Assembly: GCF_000735355.1 (NCBI RefSeq)
Contig: NZ_JMPI01000014.1
Location: 1 to 64,000 of the forward strand
Source: Buttiauxella agrestis ATCC 33320
GTDB lineage: Bacteria; Pseudomonadota; Gammaproteobacteria; Enterobacterales; Enterobacteriaceae
Length of the DNA stretch: 64,000 bases
Direction of reading: 5' to 3'
In this document: positions 1 to 9,615 of the stretch, piece after piece
Position numbering within the stretch: position 1 is the stretch's first letter
Layout of the letters: each line of letters opens with the position of its first letter
Program-made: the position numbers and the translations under genes
Notes under the pieces: generated by a model
Told to the model about the DNA's origin: nothing
The model's database searches: none
What the model saw: the letters and a program-made list of their open reading frames with translations, nothing else

Positions 1-25
1 GTCGGGGTGAGGGTTGTTTTAAACC

Positions 26-853
26 TTAACTACCAAACACATCCGGGTCTGGCCCCAGACGCTTACCTTTATCCAACTTCGCAATTTCGCTCAGTTCGTC
101 TTTATCGAGACGGAAATCAAATACATCAAAGTTCTCAGCGATTCGTGCTGGCGTAACAGACTTCGGAATCACCACCAGGCCGCTATCCAGATGCCAGCGA
201 ATGACAATCTGCGCGGGAGTTTTACCATATTTATCCGCAAGATCTCGGATGATTTTCTGGTCAAACACACCTTCGCCACCCTGGGCCAGTGGACTCCAGG
301 ATTCAGTCTGAATTTTGTGGGTCGCATTCCAGGAATGAAGCTGGCGTTGTTGCAATAACGGATGCAGCTCAATCTGGTTGATCACGGGTGAAACGCCCGT
401 TTCATCAATCAGACGCTGGAGATGGTTAAGCTGGAAATTACACACGCCAATACTTTTCACCAGTCCCTGTTTTTGCAGCTCAATCATGCCTTTCCAGGCT
501 TCGACATAATGATCTTTGCTGGGAACTGGCCAGTGCATCAGATATAGATCAACGTAATCTAACTGGAGTTTATCGAGGCTATCTTCCAGCGCCTGGCGGG
601 GACGTTGCTGATCGTCATTCCAGAGCTTGGTGGTGATGAACAATTCTTCTCGCGGGACACCGGCATGTTTTAGCGCATTGCCTACACCGTCTTCGTTCTT
701 GTACGCCGCCGCGGTATCAATGGAGCGATAGCCGACTTCCAGCGCTTTTTCGATTGCTATCAGAACCTGATCGTTGCTGGCTTGCCAGACACCGAGGCCC
801 AGTTGCGGCATTACGTTCCCGTCCTGGAGCTTGATTATGGTTGGATTTCCCAT
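26..853 (-). CDS. dkgA: 2,5-diketo-D-gluconate reductase A (aldo-keto reductase)
   Basis: A cytosolic NADPH-dependent aldo-keto reductase of 275 residues, the same length as E. coli DkgA and near-identical by eye. It reduces 2,5-diketo-D-gluconate and small aldehydes such as methylglyoxal. The family pattern is complete: GYRSIDTAAAYKNE carries the catalytic Asp/Tyr, TTKLWND the Lys, and LMHWPVP the His; IPKSVTPARI is the cofactor phosphate loop. I start at 853 because AGGAGG lies just upstream of that ATG; the frame stays open further upstream to 904. It lies 106 bp downstream of yqhD on the same strand, the arrangement in which both are activated by YqhC in E. coli. Confidence 0.96.
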   Translation of the reverse strand: MGNPTIIKLQDGNVMPQLGLGVWQASNDQVLIAIEKALEVGYRSIDTAAAYKNEDGVGNALKHAGVPREELFITTKLWNDDQQRPRQALEDSLDKLQLDYVDLYLMHWPVPSKDHYVEAWKGMIELQKQGLVKSIGVCNFQLNHLQRLIDETGVSPVINQIELHPLLQQRQLHSWNATHKIQTESWSPLAQGGEGVFDQKIIRDLADKYGKTPAQIVIRWHLDSGLVVIPKSVTPARIAENFDVFDFRLDKDELSEIAKLDKGKRLGPDPDVFGS

Positions 854-959
854 GCATTCCTCCTTAATGAATGATTCACTGGGAGGGGGCTCCCAGTGTA
901 ACAATTGCGTTTAAGTCTGGACCAAATCCTCAAAAACGAAAACCAAATGGCTAAATTAC

Positions 960-2123
960 TTAGCGGGCAGCTTCGTAAATGCGACGGCTGACATCCAGAG
1001 TAATGTCCTGGCGCTCGCCCAATTTGGTCATGCCTTTTTCTTCCAGTTTTACAAGCAATGCCGGGATGGTACTGCCGTCCAGACCGTATGCAGACAGGCG
1101 GGTTGGAGCACCCATTTGCTCGAAGAAATTGCGTGTTGCGGCAATTGCAGCATCAATACGTTCTTCTTCAGAACCTTCAGTGATATTCCACACGCGCTCA
1201 GCGTATTGCAGCAGTTTGCCGCGTTTTTCATTACGCTTTTCATTCAACAGAGAAGGCAGAACCACCGCCAGAGTCTGCGCATGATCCAGACCGTGCATTG
1301 CGGTCAGTTCGTGACCCAGCATGTGCGTCGCCCAGTCCTGCGGCACACCAGCACCAATCAAGCCGTTCAGCGCCATGGTCGCCGCCCACATGACATTGGC
1401 ACGAACGTCATAATTCTCTGGCTCTTTGAGTGCAATTGGGCCGTCTTCAACCAGCGTGAGCAGAATACCTTCGGCAAAACGGTCTTGTACTTTGGCATTC
1501 ACCGGGTAAGTGATGTATTGCTCAACAGTGTGAACAAACGCATCAACTACCCCATTCGCAACCTGACGCGGTGGCAGGGTGTAGGTGTAAACCGGGTCAA
1601 GCACCGCAAACACAGGCTGTACGTGTTCAGACATAAACGCCTGTTTGTCACCGGTTGCGCGGCGGGAAACTACCGCACCTTTGTTTGATTCAGAACCGGT
1701 AGCAGGCAGGGTCAGAACAGAACCCATTGGAATCGCGCTTTTCACGTCATTACCGTGCGTCAGCAAAATATTCCACGGGTCGATATCAGCCGGGTAGTTA
1801 GCCGCAGCAGCAATGAATTTTGTACCGTCCAGCACAGAACCGCCGCCGACCGCTAACAGGAAAGTGACTTTCTGCTGGCGAACAACCTCGACGGCTTTCA
1901 TCAGCGTTTCATAAGTTGGGTTTGGCTCAATGCCGCTGAACTCCAGCACATCAAGGCCTTCAAGTGCGGCGTAAACCTGGTCCAGCACGCCGTTTTTCTT
2001 CACGCTGCCGCCGCCGTAAGTAATCAGTACGCGAGCATCAGCTGGAATTTGTGCGCGCAGTTCGGAGATAGCGCCTTTACCAAACAGGATGCGGGTTGGA
2101 GTATGTAGGTTGAAATTGTTCAT
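960..2123 (-). CDS. yqhD: NADPH-dependent aldehyde reductase / alcohol dehydrogenase
   Basis: Iron-type alcohol dehydrogenase family protein of 387 residues, full length. It reduces short-chain and lipid-peroxidation aldehydes with NADPH. Visible motifs are the cofactor-binding GGGS near residues 37-40, AVGGGSVLDG near 91-100, and the metal ligands Asp194, His198, His267 and His281 in GVVDAFVH, ATHMLGHE and LDHAQ. It is divergent from yqhC across a 183-bp gap and precedes dkgA, as in E. coli, where YqhC activates both in response to aldehydes. The fucose locus at 9.6-19.9 kb lacks fucO, so this enzyme is a possible lactaldehyde reductase; that is inference only. Confidence 0.97.
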   Translation of the reverse strand: MNNFNLHTPTRILFGKGAISELRAQIPADARVLITYGGGSVKKNGVLDQVYAALEGLDVLEFSGIEPNPTYETLMKAVEVVRQQKVTFLLAVGGGSVLDGTKFIAAAANYPADIDPWNILLTHGNDVKSAIPMGSVLTLPATGSESNKGAVVSRRATGDKQAFMSEHVQPVFAVLDPVYTYTLPPRQVANGVVDAFVHTVEQYITYPVNAKVQDRFAEGILLTLVEDGPIALKEPENYDVRANVMWAATMALNGLIGAGVPQDWATHMLGHELTAMHGLDHAQTLAVVLPSLLNEKRNEKRGKLLQYAERVWNITEGSEEERIDAAIAATRNFFEQMGAPTRLSAYGLDGSTIPALLVKLEEKGMTKLGERQDITLDVSRRIYEAAR

Positions 2124-2306
2124 TATGGGTTCCTGTGGTGTGGATAACGAGGGACATTGCTTAACTCATTTGATGGTAGCCATTGTCGGCTTCGAGTGGT
2201 TATCTCTCAATGCTTATTCCTGCCTTTGTCTTGCCTATTTCTACTGGTAGCTGGAGAAATAGAAAATTTAGTAGCACACTGACAAGGTCACAAAAGCCCT
2301 GTTGAG

Positions 2307-3206
2307 ATGAAAAAGATGAAGCGGAAAGCGATTTGCCAGCAATTAGCGAATAAAATTAATTGTTTGATTGAAAAAGAAAATAGTGGCTTGTGTTCAGTGC
2401 CAAATGTCACATTGCTCTATGGCACTAAGCCTTATGCCCGCACGCCGGTAATGTATGAGCCGGGGATCATTATTCTCTTTTCAGGCCAAAAAACGGGTTA
2501 TTTGAACGATCGCGTTTTCCGCTACGACGCCAACGAATATCTGCTGCTGACGGTGCCATTGCCTTTTGAATGTGAAACCTTTGCCACGCCTGAAACACCC
2601 TTGGCTGGGGTGCGCATTAACATTGATATTTTGCAGCTTCAGGATTTACTGATGGACATAGGCGAAGATGATTTATCGCATCCGCAAACCAGTTCAACCG
2701 GGATTAACTCCGCGGAGCTTTCAGAAGAAATACTTTGTGCCGCCGAACGTTTACTGGACGTGCTGGAACACCCGCTTGATGCGCGTATTTTGGGTAAACA
2801 GATAATCCGCGAAATCCTCTACCACATTTTGATCGGGCCGTGCGGCGGCGCGCTACTGGCGCTGGTCAGCCGCCAAACGCATTTCAGCCTGATTAGCCGT
2901 GTGCTCAGACGCATCGAAACGCAATACACCGAAAACCTTTCTGTGGACCAACTGGCCGCCGAAGCGAACATGAGTGTGTCAGCGTTCCACCATAACTTTA
3001 AGTCGGTCACCAGCACTTCGCCGCTGCAATATCTTAAGAGTTATCGACTGCACAAAGCGCGGATGCTGATTTTGCACGACGGCATGAAAGCCAGCACTGC
3101 GGCGATTCGTGTTGGCTATGAAAGTGCCTCGCAGTTTAGCCGCGAGTTTAAGCGCTATTTTGGCGTGACACCGGGGGAAGATGCGGCGCGTATGCGAGTG
3201 ATATAA
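2307..3206 (+). CDS. yqhC: AraC-family activator of yqhD-dkgA
   Basis: Transcriptional activator of 299 residues. The N-terminal part (about 1-180) matches the AraC N-terminal sensor type; the C-terminal part (about 195-299) holds two helix-turn-helix motifs, the first around [21 protein letters not shown] and the second around [25 protein letters not shown], the classic AraC signature. Divergent position next to yqhD supports assignment as YqhC. Two in-frame ATG codons lie three codons apart at 2307 and 2316; neither has a strong Shine-Dalgarno, so the exact start is open. Confidence 0.93.
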   Translation: MKKMKRKAICQQLANKINCLIEKENSGLCSVPNVTLLYGTKPYARTPVMYEPGIIILFSGQKTGYLNDRVFRYDANEYLLLTVPLPFECETFATPETPLAGVRINIDILQLQDLLMDIGEDDLSHPQTSSTGINSAELSEEILCAAERLLDVLEHPLDARILGKQIIREILYHILIGPCGGALLALVSRQTHFSLISRVLRRIETQYTENLSVDQLAAEANMSVSAFHHNFKSVTSTSPLQYLKSYRLHKARMLILHDGMKASTAAIRVGYESASQFSREFKRYFGVTPGEDAARMRVI

Positions 3207-3232
3207 AAAAAGTGCCCCTGAATCAGGGGCAC
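3205..3232 (-). terminator. Rho-independent terminator of the 3245-5848 gene
   Basis: Inverted repeat GTGCCCCTGA/TCAGGGGCAC at 3212-3232 with a run of A at 3205-3211. Read on the minus strand this is a GC-rich hairpin followed by seven U, directly after the stop of the large leftward gene. It overlaps the stop codon of yqhC, so the two genes end back to back. Confidence 0.85.
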
Positions 3233-3244
3233 CGAGTGAACGTG

Positions 3245-5848
3245 TTAGCTTTTAAATTTAACCGGATTGTCTCGATACGCTTTGAGTTTTGCACGCATCC
3301 ATTTACTGCTATCCATGTTTACCGCGCTGACCGCGCCTGTTGTCGCACCGCCGCCTACCTGCACATGGAAAATGCCGCGCGAAGGGAAGTCCAGATACTT
3401 CGGCGTCGTCACATCCCACGGGTGGCGGTTGAACAACTCCCTCGGATTACGCCCCATCATTCCGGCATGAACGCTGGGAAACTCAATATTCAGCAGCGTT
3501 TCATTTATTGCATCCACCGAGTTGCCGATTTCTGCATGGCCCATCAGATAGCTGCCGCCGGTGCCCCAAAATTCAGTGGCGACATTGTTAACCTGTTCGG
3601 ATTTTGTCGCCAGGCGGCTGGCCGGGATCTGCCATGGCAGTACCGGCTGGCGCAAATGACGGCTTAACGATGCGCAGTAATCAAAGGTGCGATCCCATTC
3701 GTACGGCGAGTAACAGTAGCCGTTCATATAGGCGCGAAGCGTAAAGTCGTCGGCTTCATAGCGGTCGACCGCCATAAAATCGGCACCTTTAGCCACGATG
3801 TTTTTGCCTTTCGCATCGGTATAGGCGGTTTCTTCAAACACGCCAACCAGCAGCGCATATTCCGCCGTTAATTTACCCGCAAGCTCCGGACTGATGGTCA
3901 TTTTCTTTTTCTGACCGTCGACAGGGTCGAACACATCGTCATAGCTGAAATCGTTATAAACCCATTGCGAACCGCCGATGCTCCACAGATTAACCTGCCA
4001 GCCGAGCACGACATCCGGGGCGACAACGCGCACCAGCCAGTTTACCCCTTTGATATACCCTTTGAGCGTGTCGGTGATCCCTGCGGGGATCGCCACATTC
4101 ACACCGTGATGAGCGAGCGCTTCACCCAGCGGTTTGCGTACCGGAATGGCGTAGTCCGGCGTAAAACCATATTTCTGACATTCACCGAGATAATCCGGGT
4201 TAACGATAAAACCGGCAGGCACCGGATGGCTGGCGTCTTTGGCTTCCTGCGCCATTTTCAGAGCCTGGATAAAGTTAGCGAAGCTAAATTTATGGCGTAC
4301 CGGATCGCCGATGATATTCGGCACATCGCCTAACGACAGGTTACAGGTGTAAGAAACCATCACTGGTAATACCGAATCGTTAAGTTTGGCGGAAACGTCG
4401 CGGGCCATTTCAATGATTTTGGCCGTCGGTTCTTTGGCCGGATCGAGGAAACCGCCTGCGTCACCCATGCCGTCATCGCCGGAATATTTGAACAGCGACG
4501 CCACGCGCGCTTCGGCGAAATCGTTAACGTTGGTCGGCGACATATCTGCACATGCCCCGAAACTGAGGAATTCCGGGAAACCTTTAACGTGCAAGTTTGC
4601 CCCTTCGGTGATTGCCACGGACAGTTGCGCTGGGGTGTTGCTTTTTACCGTGAAGGGATTAGGGCCTACGTCGACATAATGCAGCACACCACCATCAATA
4701 AAGGTGCTGGATTCAACGGTATAGGTGCCGGGAGCAACCTTAATCGCTTGTTCTAAATTTCCTTGCTGAGCTGGCAGGTTCTCAAAACGATATTCGCGCG
4801 GCGGCGTCGCGCCGTCTTTCAAATGCAGGCTGAACGTGGTGCCAGCGGCTTTTGCAGCCGTGACTTTTACCGTCACTTTCGCGGCGTTGGCTGGCGTATC
4901 GGCGTTTTGATGAACCTGCCCCTGCCTGAATACCAGGTCGTGATACTGGCCGTTGAGATCGCCTGTGAAGCTGTCGAAGGTGTAATGAATATTGTTCAGT
5001 CGGCGTTCGGCAATGCTCAGAATGAATTTGCCGCTGGCGGGCAGCTGATCCAGGCGCTGCTGTTCGCCGGAGCGTAATTCGCCGCTTCCTTCTTCAACAC
5101 CATTTTCCTGATAAACAAGGTGGAAACTTTCGTTGTGCAGGGCGGGAATGCTATCCACATCGAGAGCAATATCGATGGTGGTGCTGCGTTCTGCCTTGCC
5201 GAAAGTGATGTTGAGCGTGGTGGTCTTACCCTGGGCGATCGTCAACTCGGAAGCGCTTAACTGCGCCGGTGCGCGAAGGGTGCCGTCGGCTTTTTTCAGG
5301 TCGGCGACTGAAGCCTGATAGTTACCGGCTGCGATATTGTAGGTGGCCGTGCCGAATTTCAGCGTTAAGTGTTCGGTTTTTTCACCGCGAACCAGGTTTA
5401 ATTCTACTGTTTCATTTTCAAGCCCGGCGGGAGGTGTGGCGCATTTGACCGTCAACTGCCCACTCACGTTCGGATCTTCATCCGCTGCGATAGTAAAAGT
5501 ATCGCTCAACGTCGACCAGGCGGGGGTGGAATCAGAGGAAGCATTAATGCCCAAATGAATATTATTAATGATATTGCCGATATGGCTTCCATCGGCAGAA
5601 GTTATTGTTAGCTTAATATCAAATAATCCACCGCCAATTTCGCTTGCTTCAATTTTGGTATTGAAAGCAAGCCACGGGTCGGAAGAAATATTAATGTCGC
5701 CTTCGGTTATTTTGCCTGGGGCAGTAAATGTCACTACGAGTTTTTCTTTAATATCAATGCTGTTTCCGGGTTTGGCTTTGAAGCCACTGATGTCAGCGGT
5801 CGGATACCATGTGTCGTCGCTAATATTAAGTGTGAAATCTAATTGCAT
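3245..5848 (-). CDS. Large multidomain protein, putative carbohydrate-active enzyme
   Basis: An 867-residue protein I do not recognise as a named gene. Residues 1-125 look like a beta-sandwich or carbohydrate-binding-type module. Residues about 128-220, 222-315 and 322-420 look like three successive Ig- or prealbumin-like beta units, the second and third divided by VH-rich linkers. Residues about 424-867 alternate strands and helices like a TIM barrel, with strand-like VLPVMVSYTCN, VVLGWQVNLW, FMAVDRYEAD and PVLPWQIPASR, Trp/Asp-rich as in glycoside hydrolases. No signal peptide or membrane segment is visible. GGAGAAA precedes the ATG. It has its own terminator and no partner gene. E. coli has nothing between yqhC and yghB, so it is an insertion. 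A hydrolase role is inference; a secreted toxin-like or binding protein is possible. Confidence 0.6.
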   Translation of the reverse strand: MQLDFTLNISDDTWYPTADISGFKAKPGNSIDIKEKLVVTFTAPGKITEGDINISSDPWLAFNTKIEASEIGGGLFDIKLTITSADGSHIGNIINNIHLGINASSDSTPAWSTLSDTFTIAADEDPNVSGQLTVKCATPPAGLENETVELNLVRGEKTEHLTLKFGTATYNIAAGNYQASVADLKKADGTLRAPAQLSASELTIAQGKTTTLNITFGKAERSTTIDIALDVDSIPALHNESFHLVYQENGVEEGSGELRSGEQQRLDQLPASGKFILSIAERRLNNIHYTFDSFTGDLNGQYHDLVFRQGQVHQNADTPANAAKVTVKVTAAKAAGTTFSLHLKDGATPPREYRFENLPAQQGNLEQAIKVAPGTYTVESSTFIDGGVLHYVDVGPNPFTVKSNTPAQLSVAITEGANLHVKGFPEFLSFGACADMSPTNVNDFAEARVASLFKYSGDDGMGDAGGFLDPAKEPTAKIIEMARDVSAKLNDSVLPVMVSYTCNLSLGDVPNIIGDPVRHKFSFANFIQALKMAQEAKDASHPVPAGFIVNPDYLGECQKYGFTPDYAIPVRKPLGEALAHHGVNVAIPAGITDTLKGYIKGVNWLVRVVAPDVVLGWQVNLWSIGGSQWVYNDFSYDDVFDPVDGQKKKMTISPELAGKLTAEYALLVGVFEETAYTDAKGKNIVAKGADFMAVDRYEADDFTLRAYMNGYCYSPYEWDRTFDYCASLSRHLRQPVLPWQIPASRLATKSEQVNNVATEFWGTGGSYLMGHAEIGNSVDAINETLLNIEFPSVHAGMMGRNPRELFNRHPWDVTTPKYLDFPSRGIFHVQVGGGATTGAVSAVNMDSSKWMRAKLKAYRDNPVKFKS

Positions 5849-6083
5849 TATATTTCTCCATTAAGACGAATAGCTAAATAATCAGGTTGGGGTGCCTTTT
5901 TATTTATAAGTCATCAGGAAGATCAGTTCTTTCGTCTGAATGGGGAAAAGAGGATTTGTGATTGATTATGAGATTTAACTATATCCATAACATGGATAAT
6001 TTATGGTGAGGGATAAAGATGAGAGGGTATTCATGAATGGCGTTGGCCGGGAAAACGTCATGTTATCCCGACCGACTCAAAAG

Positions 6084-6743
6084 TTAAGCAGGATTAAATT
6101 TTTTCCTGATAACCACAAACAGTGTCCCCACCAGGCCTGCAACCAGCAGCACCATCGGGAGAATCATCAGGCAAGTCATAACCTGATCTTCATGGCGTTT
6201 AACGAAAGGAATCATGCTGAGGGCGTAACCTAGACTGCTCACGCTGCCGACCCATAATAAGCCGCTCAACCAGTTAAACACCTGGAAACGACGATTGCTG
6301 AGGCCGGAAATCCCCGCCATGGTGGGTAAAAGCGTGCGTACAAACGCCAAAAAACGTCCGGCTAACAGAGCGAATAAACCGTGTCTGTCAAACATCACCG
6401 TTGCCCGCTGGTGATACTGCGGCGGGAGTTGCTTGAGCCAGCTTTTCACGATTTTGGTATTACCGAGCCAGCGACCTTGCGCGTAGCTCAACCAGCAACC
6501 GAGGCTTGCTGCCGCGGTCAAAATAATGATTGTCGGGATAAACCCCATCACGCCTTTCGCGACCAGCGCTCCCGCGAGCAATAGCAGACTGTCGCCTGGC
6601 AAAAACGAGGCGGGCAGTAATCCATTTTCGAGAAACAGCGTCGCAAACATGACGCAATAAACCACTCCAACAACATGAGGGTCCGCGAGTGCAGCAAAGT
6701 CATGTTGCCAAAGCGCCTGAACGATATTGTGTATAACAGCCAT
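6084..6743 (-). CDS. yghB: DedA-family inner membrane protein
   Basis: Inner-membrane protein of 219 residues, the size of E. coli YghB. The DedA core is visible: [28 protein letters not shown], then GRWLG, then [20 protein letters not shown] with the conserved Glu, Asp and two Arg. About five hydrophobic stretches are present. The family supports proton-motive force, envelope integrity and probably lipid-carrier recycling; YghB is redundant with YqjA in E. coli. A CAGGA sits seven bases before the ATG. The neighbour metC is the same as in E. coli. Confidence 0.95.
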   Translation of the reverse strand: MAVIHNIVQALWQHDFAALADPHVVGVVYCVMFATLFLENGLLPASFLPGDSLLLLAGALVAKGVMGFIPTIIILTAAASLGCWLSYAQGRWLGNTKIVKSWLKQLPPQYHQRATVMFDRHGLFALLAGRFLAFVRTLLPTMAGISGLSNRRFQVFNWLSGLLWVGSVSSLGYALSMIPFVKRHEDQVMTCLMILPMVLLVAGLVGTLFVVIRKKFNPA

Positions 6744-6953
6744 GGCAAATCCTGTGGAACTGCTTTAATGAGCACGCGTGAATCTACAGTATGAAGATTA
6801 GGCGCACCTTAGTATTTGAGGCCCCGGTTAAAGGGGCCTTAATCTTGTGGTCATAGTGTAACGCTAAAACCCCTTCGACTTCATGATCGCAGACTCAACA
6901 AATCATTTCGAAACGGAAAAAACTGTCTTTTATGGCATCCACTTCTGGCAATT

Positions 6954-8144
6954 TTAGGCAATACGCTGGAAACCTGCGTCGAGATCGGCAATCAGATCGT
7001 CAACATTCTCAAGTCCGATATGCACGCGAACTAAGGTTCCGGTGAAGTCAACTCCGCCTGCCGGGCGGATTTCCGCCAGTTCTTCCGGTTGGTTGGCGAG
7101 AATAAGCGATTCATAGCCACCCCAGGAATAAGCCATACTAAAATAGTGGAAATTGTCCAGGTAGTGTTGATACTGGTCATTACTCAAGCGCTTTTTAAGC
7201 ACAAATGAGAATAAACCGCTGCTGCCTGTAAAGTCTCGTTTCCAGAACTCATGCCCTTTGCTGCCGGGCAGTGCAGGGTGATTGACGCGTTCAACCTGCG
7301 GATGTTGCGCCAGCCATTCGGCAACTTTTAAACTGCTTTCATGATGTTGGCGCAGGCGCACCGCCAGGGTACGTAGACCACGACTGGTCATATACGCCGT
7401 GTCGGCATCCAGCATCTGCCCCATCAAATATGAATTCTCGCGCAACTGGTCCCAGCAACGTGCGTTCGACACCGCCGTACCCACCATCGCATCGGAATGG
7501 CCAATCAGATACTTAGTGCCCGCCTGAATCGAAATATCAATGCCGAAATCCAGTGCCTTAAACAGAATGCCCGCAGCCCAGGTGTTATCAATCATAATAA
7601 TGGCGTCAGGGGCAACGCGACGAATCGCCTTAACAATCGCTGGAACGTCATGTACTTCCATTGTGATAGAGCCTGGCGATTCCAGAAATACGACTTTAGT
7701 ATTGGGCTGCACCAGTTCGGCAATGCCTTCGCCAATCATCGGGTCGAACCAGGTGGTGGTGACGCCGAGTTTGGCGAGAATTTTGGTGCAAAAATCCTGG
7801 CTAGGTTCGTAAGCGCTACCGGTCATCAGCACATTATCGCCTTGCTCGACGAATGCCAGAATCGCATTGGCAACGGCTGCCGCGCCGCAAGGGTAAAGCG
7901 CACAACCCACGCCGCCTTCCAGTTCGCACATCGCTTCTTGTAACGAGAAATGAGTGAGGGTGCCGCGGCGGCCATAAAAAAGCTCGCCTTTTGCGCGGTT
8001 AGCCGTCGCCTGTTTTTTCGCTTCTACAGTTTCAAAAACCAACGAGGAAGCGCGTTGAATGACGCTGTTAACCGAACCCTGGGTGAATTTTTTATCGCGC
8101 CCGGCATTAACCAGCGCCGTTTCGATGTGCTTCTTCGCAGTCAT
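6954..8144 (-). CDS. metC: Cystathionine beta-lyase
   Basis: PLP enzyme of 396 residues that cleaves cystathionine to homocysteine, pyruvate and ammonia in methionine synthesis. Family marks: [16 protein letters not shown], the PLP-contact [13 protein letters not shown] and [10 protein letters not shown], and the Schiff-base Lys in [16 protein letters not shown]. The frame is open upstream to 8240, but homology to E. coli MetC begins at the ATG at 8144, preceded by AGGG about ten bases away. A MetJ-type operator lies 19 bp upstream. It is divergent from exbB, as in E. coli. Confidence 0.97.
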   Translation of the reverse strand: MTAKKHIETALVNAGRDKKFTQGSVNSVIQRASSLVFETVEAKKQATANRAKGELFYGRRGTLTHFSLQEAMCELEGGVGCALYPCGAAAVANAILAFVEQGDNVLMTGSAYEPSQDFCTKILAKLGVTTTWFDPMIGEGIAELVQPNTKVVFLESPGSITMEVHDVPAIVKAIRRVAPDAIIMIDNTWAAGILFKALDFGIDISIQAGTKYLIGHSDAMVGTAVSNARCWDQLRENSYLMGQMLDADTAYMTSRGLRTLAVRLRQHHESSLKVAEWLAQHPQVERVNHPALPGSKGHEFWKRDFTGSSGLFSFVLKKRLSNDQYQHYLDNFHYFSMAYSWGGYESLILANQPEELAEIRPAGGVDFTGTLVRVHIGLENVDDLIADLDAGFQRIA

Positions 8145-8162
8145 GTTCACTTTACCCTGTTT

Positions 8163-8178
8163 AACCATCTGGATGTCT
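8163..8178 (-). promoter_or_regulatory. Tandem MetJ box upstream of metC
   Basis: On the minus strand the bases read AGACATCC then AGATGGTT, two abutting eight-base sites against the MetJ consensus AGACGTCT. The first matches six of eight and the second is weaker. E. coli metC carries a comparable pair. This predicts repression by MetJ with S-adenosylmethionine. Confidence 0.7.
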
Positions 8179-8251
8179 AAACTTAACTTATCATCTTTTT
8201 GCTGCGTAAGCGCAAGGAATGCATAGACAATTTCAGGCACTCTTTAAATAC

Positions 8252-8270
8252 TAATGAGAACTACTATCAA
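8252..8270 (+). promoter_or_regulatory. Probable Fur box upstream of exbB
   Basis: TAATGAGAACTACTATCAA resembles the 19-base Fur consensus GATAATGATAATCATTATC, with the core AATGA and TATC halves in place. It lies about 65 bp before the exbB start, in line with the known iron repression of exbBD in E. coli. Confidence 0.6.
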
Positions 8271-8332
8271 TTCGATACCGTTTTGATATTATTACGACCA
8301 GTTTTTGTATTATTTCGTGGTGGAGAGTAAGA

Positions 8333-9067
8333 GTGACGAATAATTTGATGCAGACAGACCTCTCTGTCTGGGGCATGTATCAGCATGCCGACATCGTGGT
8401 AAAAATTGTGATGATCGGCCTGATTCTGGCTTCTGTCGTCACCTGGGCAATCTTCTTTAGCAAAAGTGTTGAGCTGTCTTCGCAGAAGCGCCGTCTTAAG
8501 CGCGAGCAGCAGCAACTGGCTAATGCCCGCTCTCTGGATGAAGCCAGTGAAATGGCTGAAACGTTTGATGCGAGAAGCCTTAGCACCATGCTTATCAATG
8601 AAGCGCAAAACGAGCTTGAGCTTTCCGCCGGCAGTGAAGATAACGAAGGCATTAAAGAGCGTACCGGTTTCCGTCTTGAGCGCCGTGTTGCGGCGGCAGG
8701 TCGTCACATGGGACGCGGTAACGGCTTCCTTGCGACCATCGGTGCAATTTCCCCGTTCGTCGGTCTGTTTGGTACCGTCTGGGGCATCATGAACAGCTTC
8801 ATTGGTATTGCTCAGTCGCAAACCACCAACCTGGCGGTCGTCGCGCCGGGTATCGCAGAAGCATTGCTGGCAACGGCTATCGGCCTGGTTGCAGCAATCC
8901 CAGCGGTTGTTATTTATAACGTGTTTGCCCGTGTGATTGGCGGCTATAAAGCCTCGTTGGGTGATGTTGCCGCTCAGGTTCTGCTGTTGCAAAGTCGTGA
9001 CCTGGATTTGGCTGCAAGCTCTCAGTCTCGCCCGGTACGTACAGCTCAGAAACTGCGTGTAGGTTGA
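8333..9067 (+). CDS. exbB: Biopolymer transport protein ExbB
   Basis: Inner-membrane proton-channel subunit of 244 residues that with ExbD energises TonB-dependent uptake of siderophores and vitamin B12. Three membrane segments are visible: about 20-42, 130-155 and 163-195. The conserved GFLATIGAISPFVGLFGTVWGIMNSF motif and TTNLAVVAPGIAEALLATAIGL with the channel Thr residues are intact. The start codon is GTG, followed by TNNLMQTDLSVWG, as in E. coli exbB. GGAGAG lies just upstream. A Fur-like box at 8252-8270 fits iron control. Confidence 0.98.
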   Translation: MTNNLMQTDLSVWGMYQHADIVVKIVMIGLILASVVTWAIFFSKSVELSSQKRRLKREQQQLANARSLDEASEMAETFDARSLSTMLINEAQNELELSAGSEDNEGIKERTGFRLERRVAAAGRHMGRGNGFLATIGAISPFVGLFGTVWGIMNSFIGIAQSQTTNLAVVAPGIAEALLATAIGLVAAIPAVVIYNVFARVIGGYKASLGDVAAQVLLLQSRDLDLAASSQSRPVRTAQKLRVG

Positions 9068-9071
9068 TCCC

Positions 9072-9503
9072 ATGGCAATGAGTTTTAATGAAAACCACGA
9101 CGATAACGGCGAAATGCATGATATCAACGTGACGCCGTTTATCGATGTCATGTTGGTGTTGCTGATTATCTTCATGGTGGCAGCGCCGCTTGCGACGGTC
9201 GATGTGAAGGTTAACCTTCCCGCGTCTTCAAGCCAGCCGCAGCCGCGCCCTGAAAAACCGATCTATCTCTCCGTCAAAGCGGACAAAACTATGTTTATTG
9301 GGAACGATGAAGTCACTCAGGAGAACATGGTTAACACGCTGATGGCGGCGACGGAAGGCAAGAAAGACACCACAATCTTCTTCCGCGCAGACAAATCGGT
9401 TGATTACGAAACTATGATGAATGTGATGGATACGCTGCATCAGGCAGGGTATTTGAAGATTGGCTTAGTGGGGCAAGAAGTCACTGCTGCAAAAGCCGGT
9501 TAA
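9072..9503 (+). CDS. exbD: Biopolymer transport protein ExbD
   Basis: Partner of ExbB, 143 residues. It has a short cytoplasmic N terminus, a single membrane helix (about 23-43) and a periplasmic domain. The proton-carrying Asp is visible in NVTPFIDVMLVLLIIFMV. It starts four bases after the exbB stop, so the two genes are translated as one unit. C-terminal residues after GLVGQE differ slightly in length from E. coli (141 residues). Confidence 0.98.
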   Translation: MAMSFNENHDDNGEMHDINVTPFIDVMLVLLIIFMVAAPLATVDVKVNLPASSSQPQPRPEKPIYLSVKADKTMFIGNDEVTQENMVNTLMAATEGKKDTTIFFRADKSVDYETMMNVMDTLHQAGYLKIGLVGQEVTAAKAG

Positions 9504-9512
9504 ACAGGTTTT

Positions 9513-9543
9513 GTCGGATGACGCTATCGCTTATCTGACCTAC
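9513..9543. repeat. REP-like palindromic element
   Basis: The stretch begins GTCGGATGACGCTATCGC and closes CTTATCTGACCTAC. It has the form of the enterobacterial REP unit (GCCGGATG...CGCCTTATCCGGCCTAC) with several changed bases. It sits just after the exbD stop. A partly overlapping inverted repeat joins GGATGACGCTA (9516-9526) to TAGCGTCATCC (9555-9565). It probably stabilises or ends the exbBD message. Confidence 0.6.
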
Positions 9544-9574
9544 GAAGAACTTTCTAGCGTCATCCACCTTTAGC

Positions 9575-9613
9575 ATAATTTCCAGCGCCGGTTTTTAGGA
9601 CGCTGGAAATTAT
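9575..9613. terminator. Hairpin between convergent exbD and fucA
   Basis: Perfect 13-base arms ATAATTTCCAGCG (9575-9587) and CGCTGGAAATTAT (9601-9613) around a 13-base loop, two bases beyond the fucA stop. The symmetric shape between converging genes suggests a bidirectional terminator, though no long U run follows on either strand. Confidence 0.55.
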
Positions 9614-9615
9614 AG

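Noticed and set aside
1116..1688. 190-codon open frame antisense to yqhD
   Set aside because: It is covered entirely by yqhD, a secure gene; the translated sequence has no family features.
3212..3667. 151-codon frame on the plus strand after yqhC
   Set aside because: It starts inside the terminator hairpin and is antisense to the 3' end of the large putative carbohydrate-active gene.
6819..6839. AGGCCCC/GGGGCCT inverted repeat between metC and yghB
   Set aside because: A 7-bp GC-rich stem, but no U run on either strand and about 115 bp from the metC stop, so I do not call it a terminator.
8267..9175. 302-codon open frame antisense to exbB
   Set aside because: It mirrors the whole exbB coding sequence, which is certain by homology. 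The translation is Cys/Gln/Asn-rich with no family pattern, typical of an antisense shadow.
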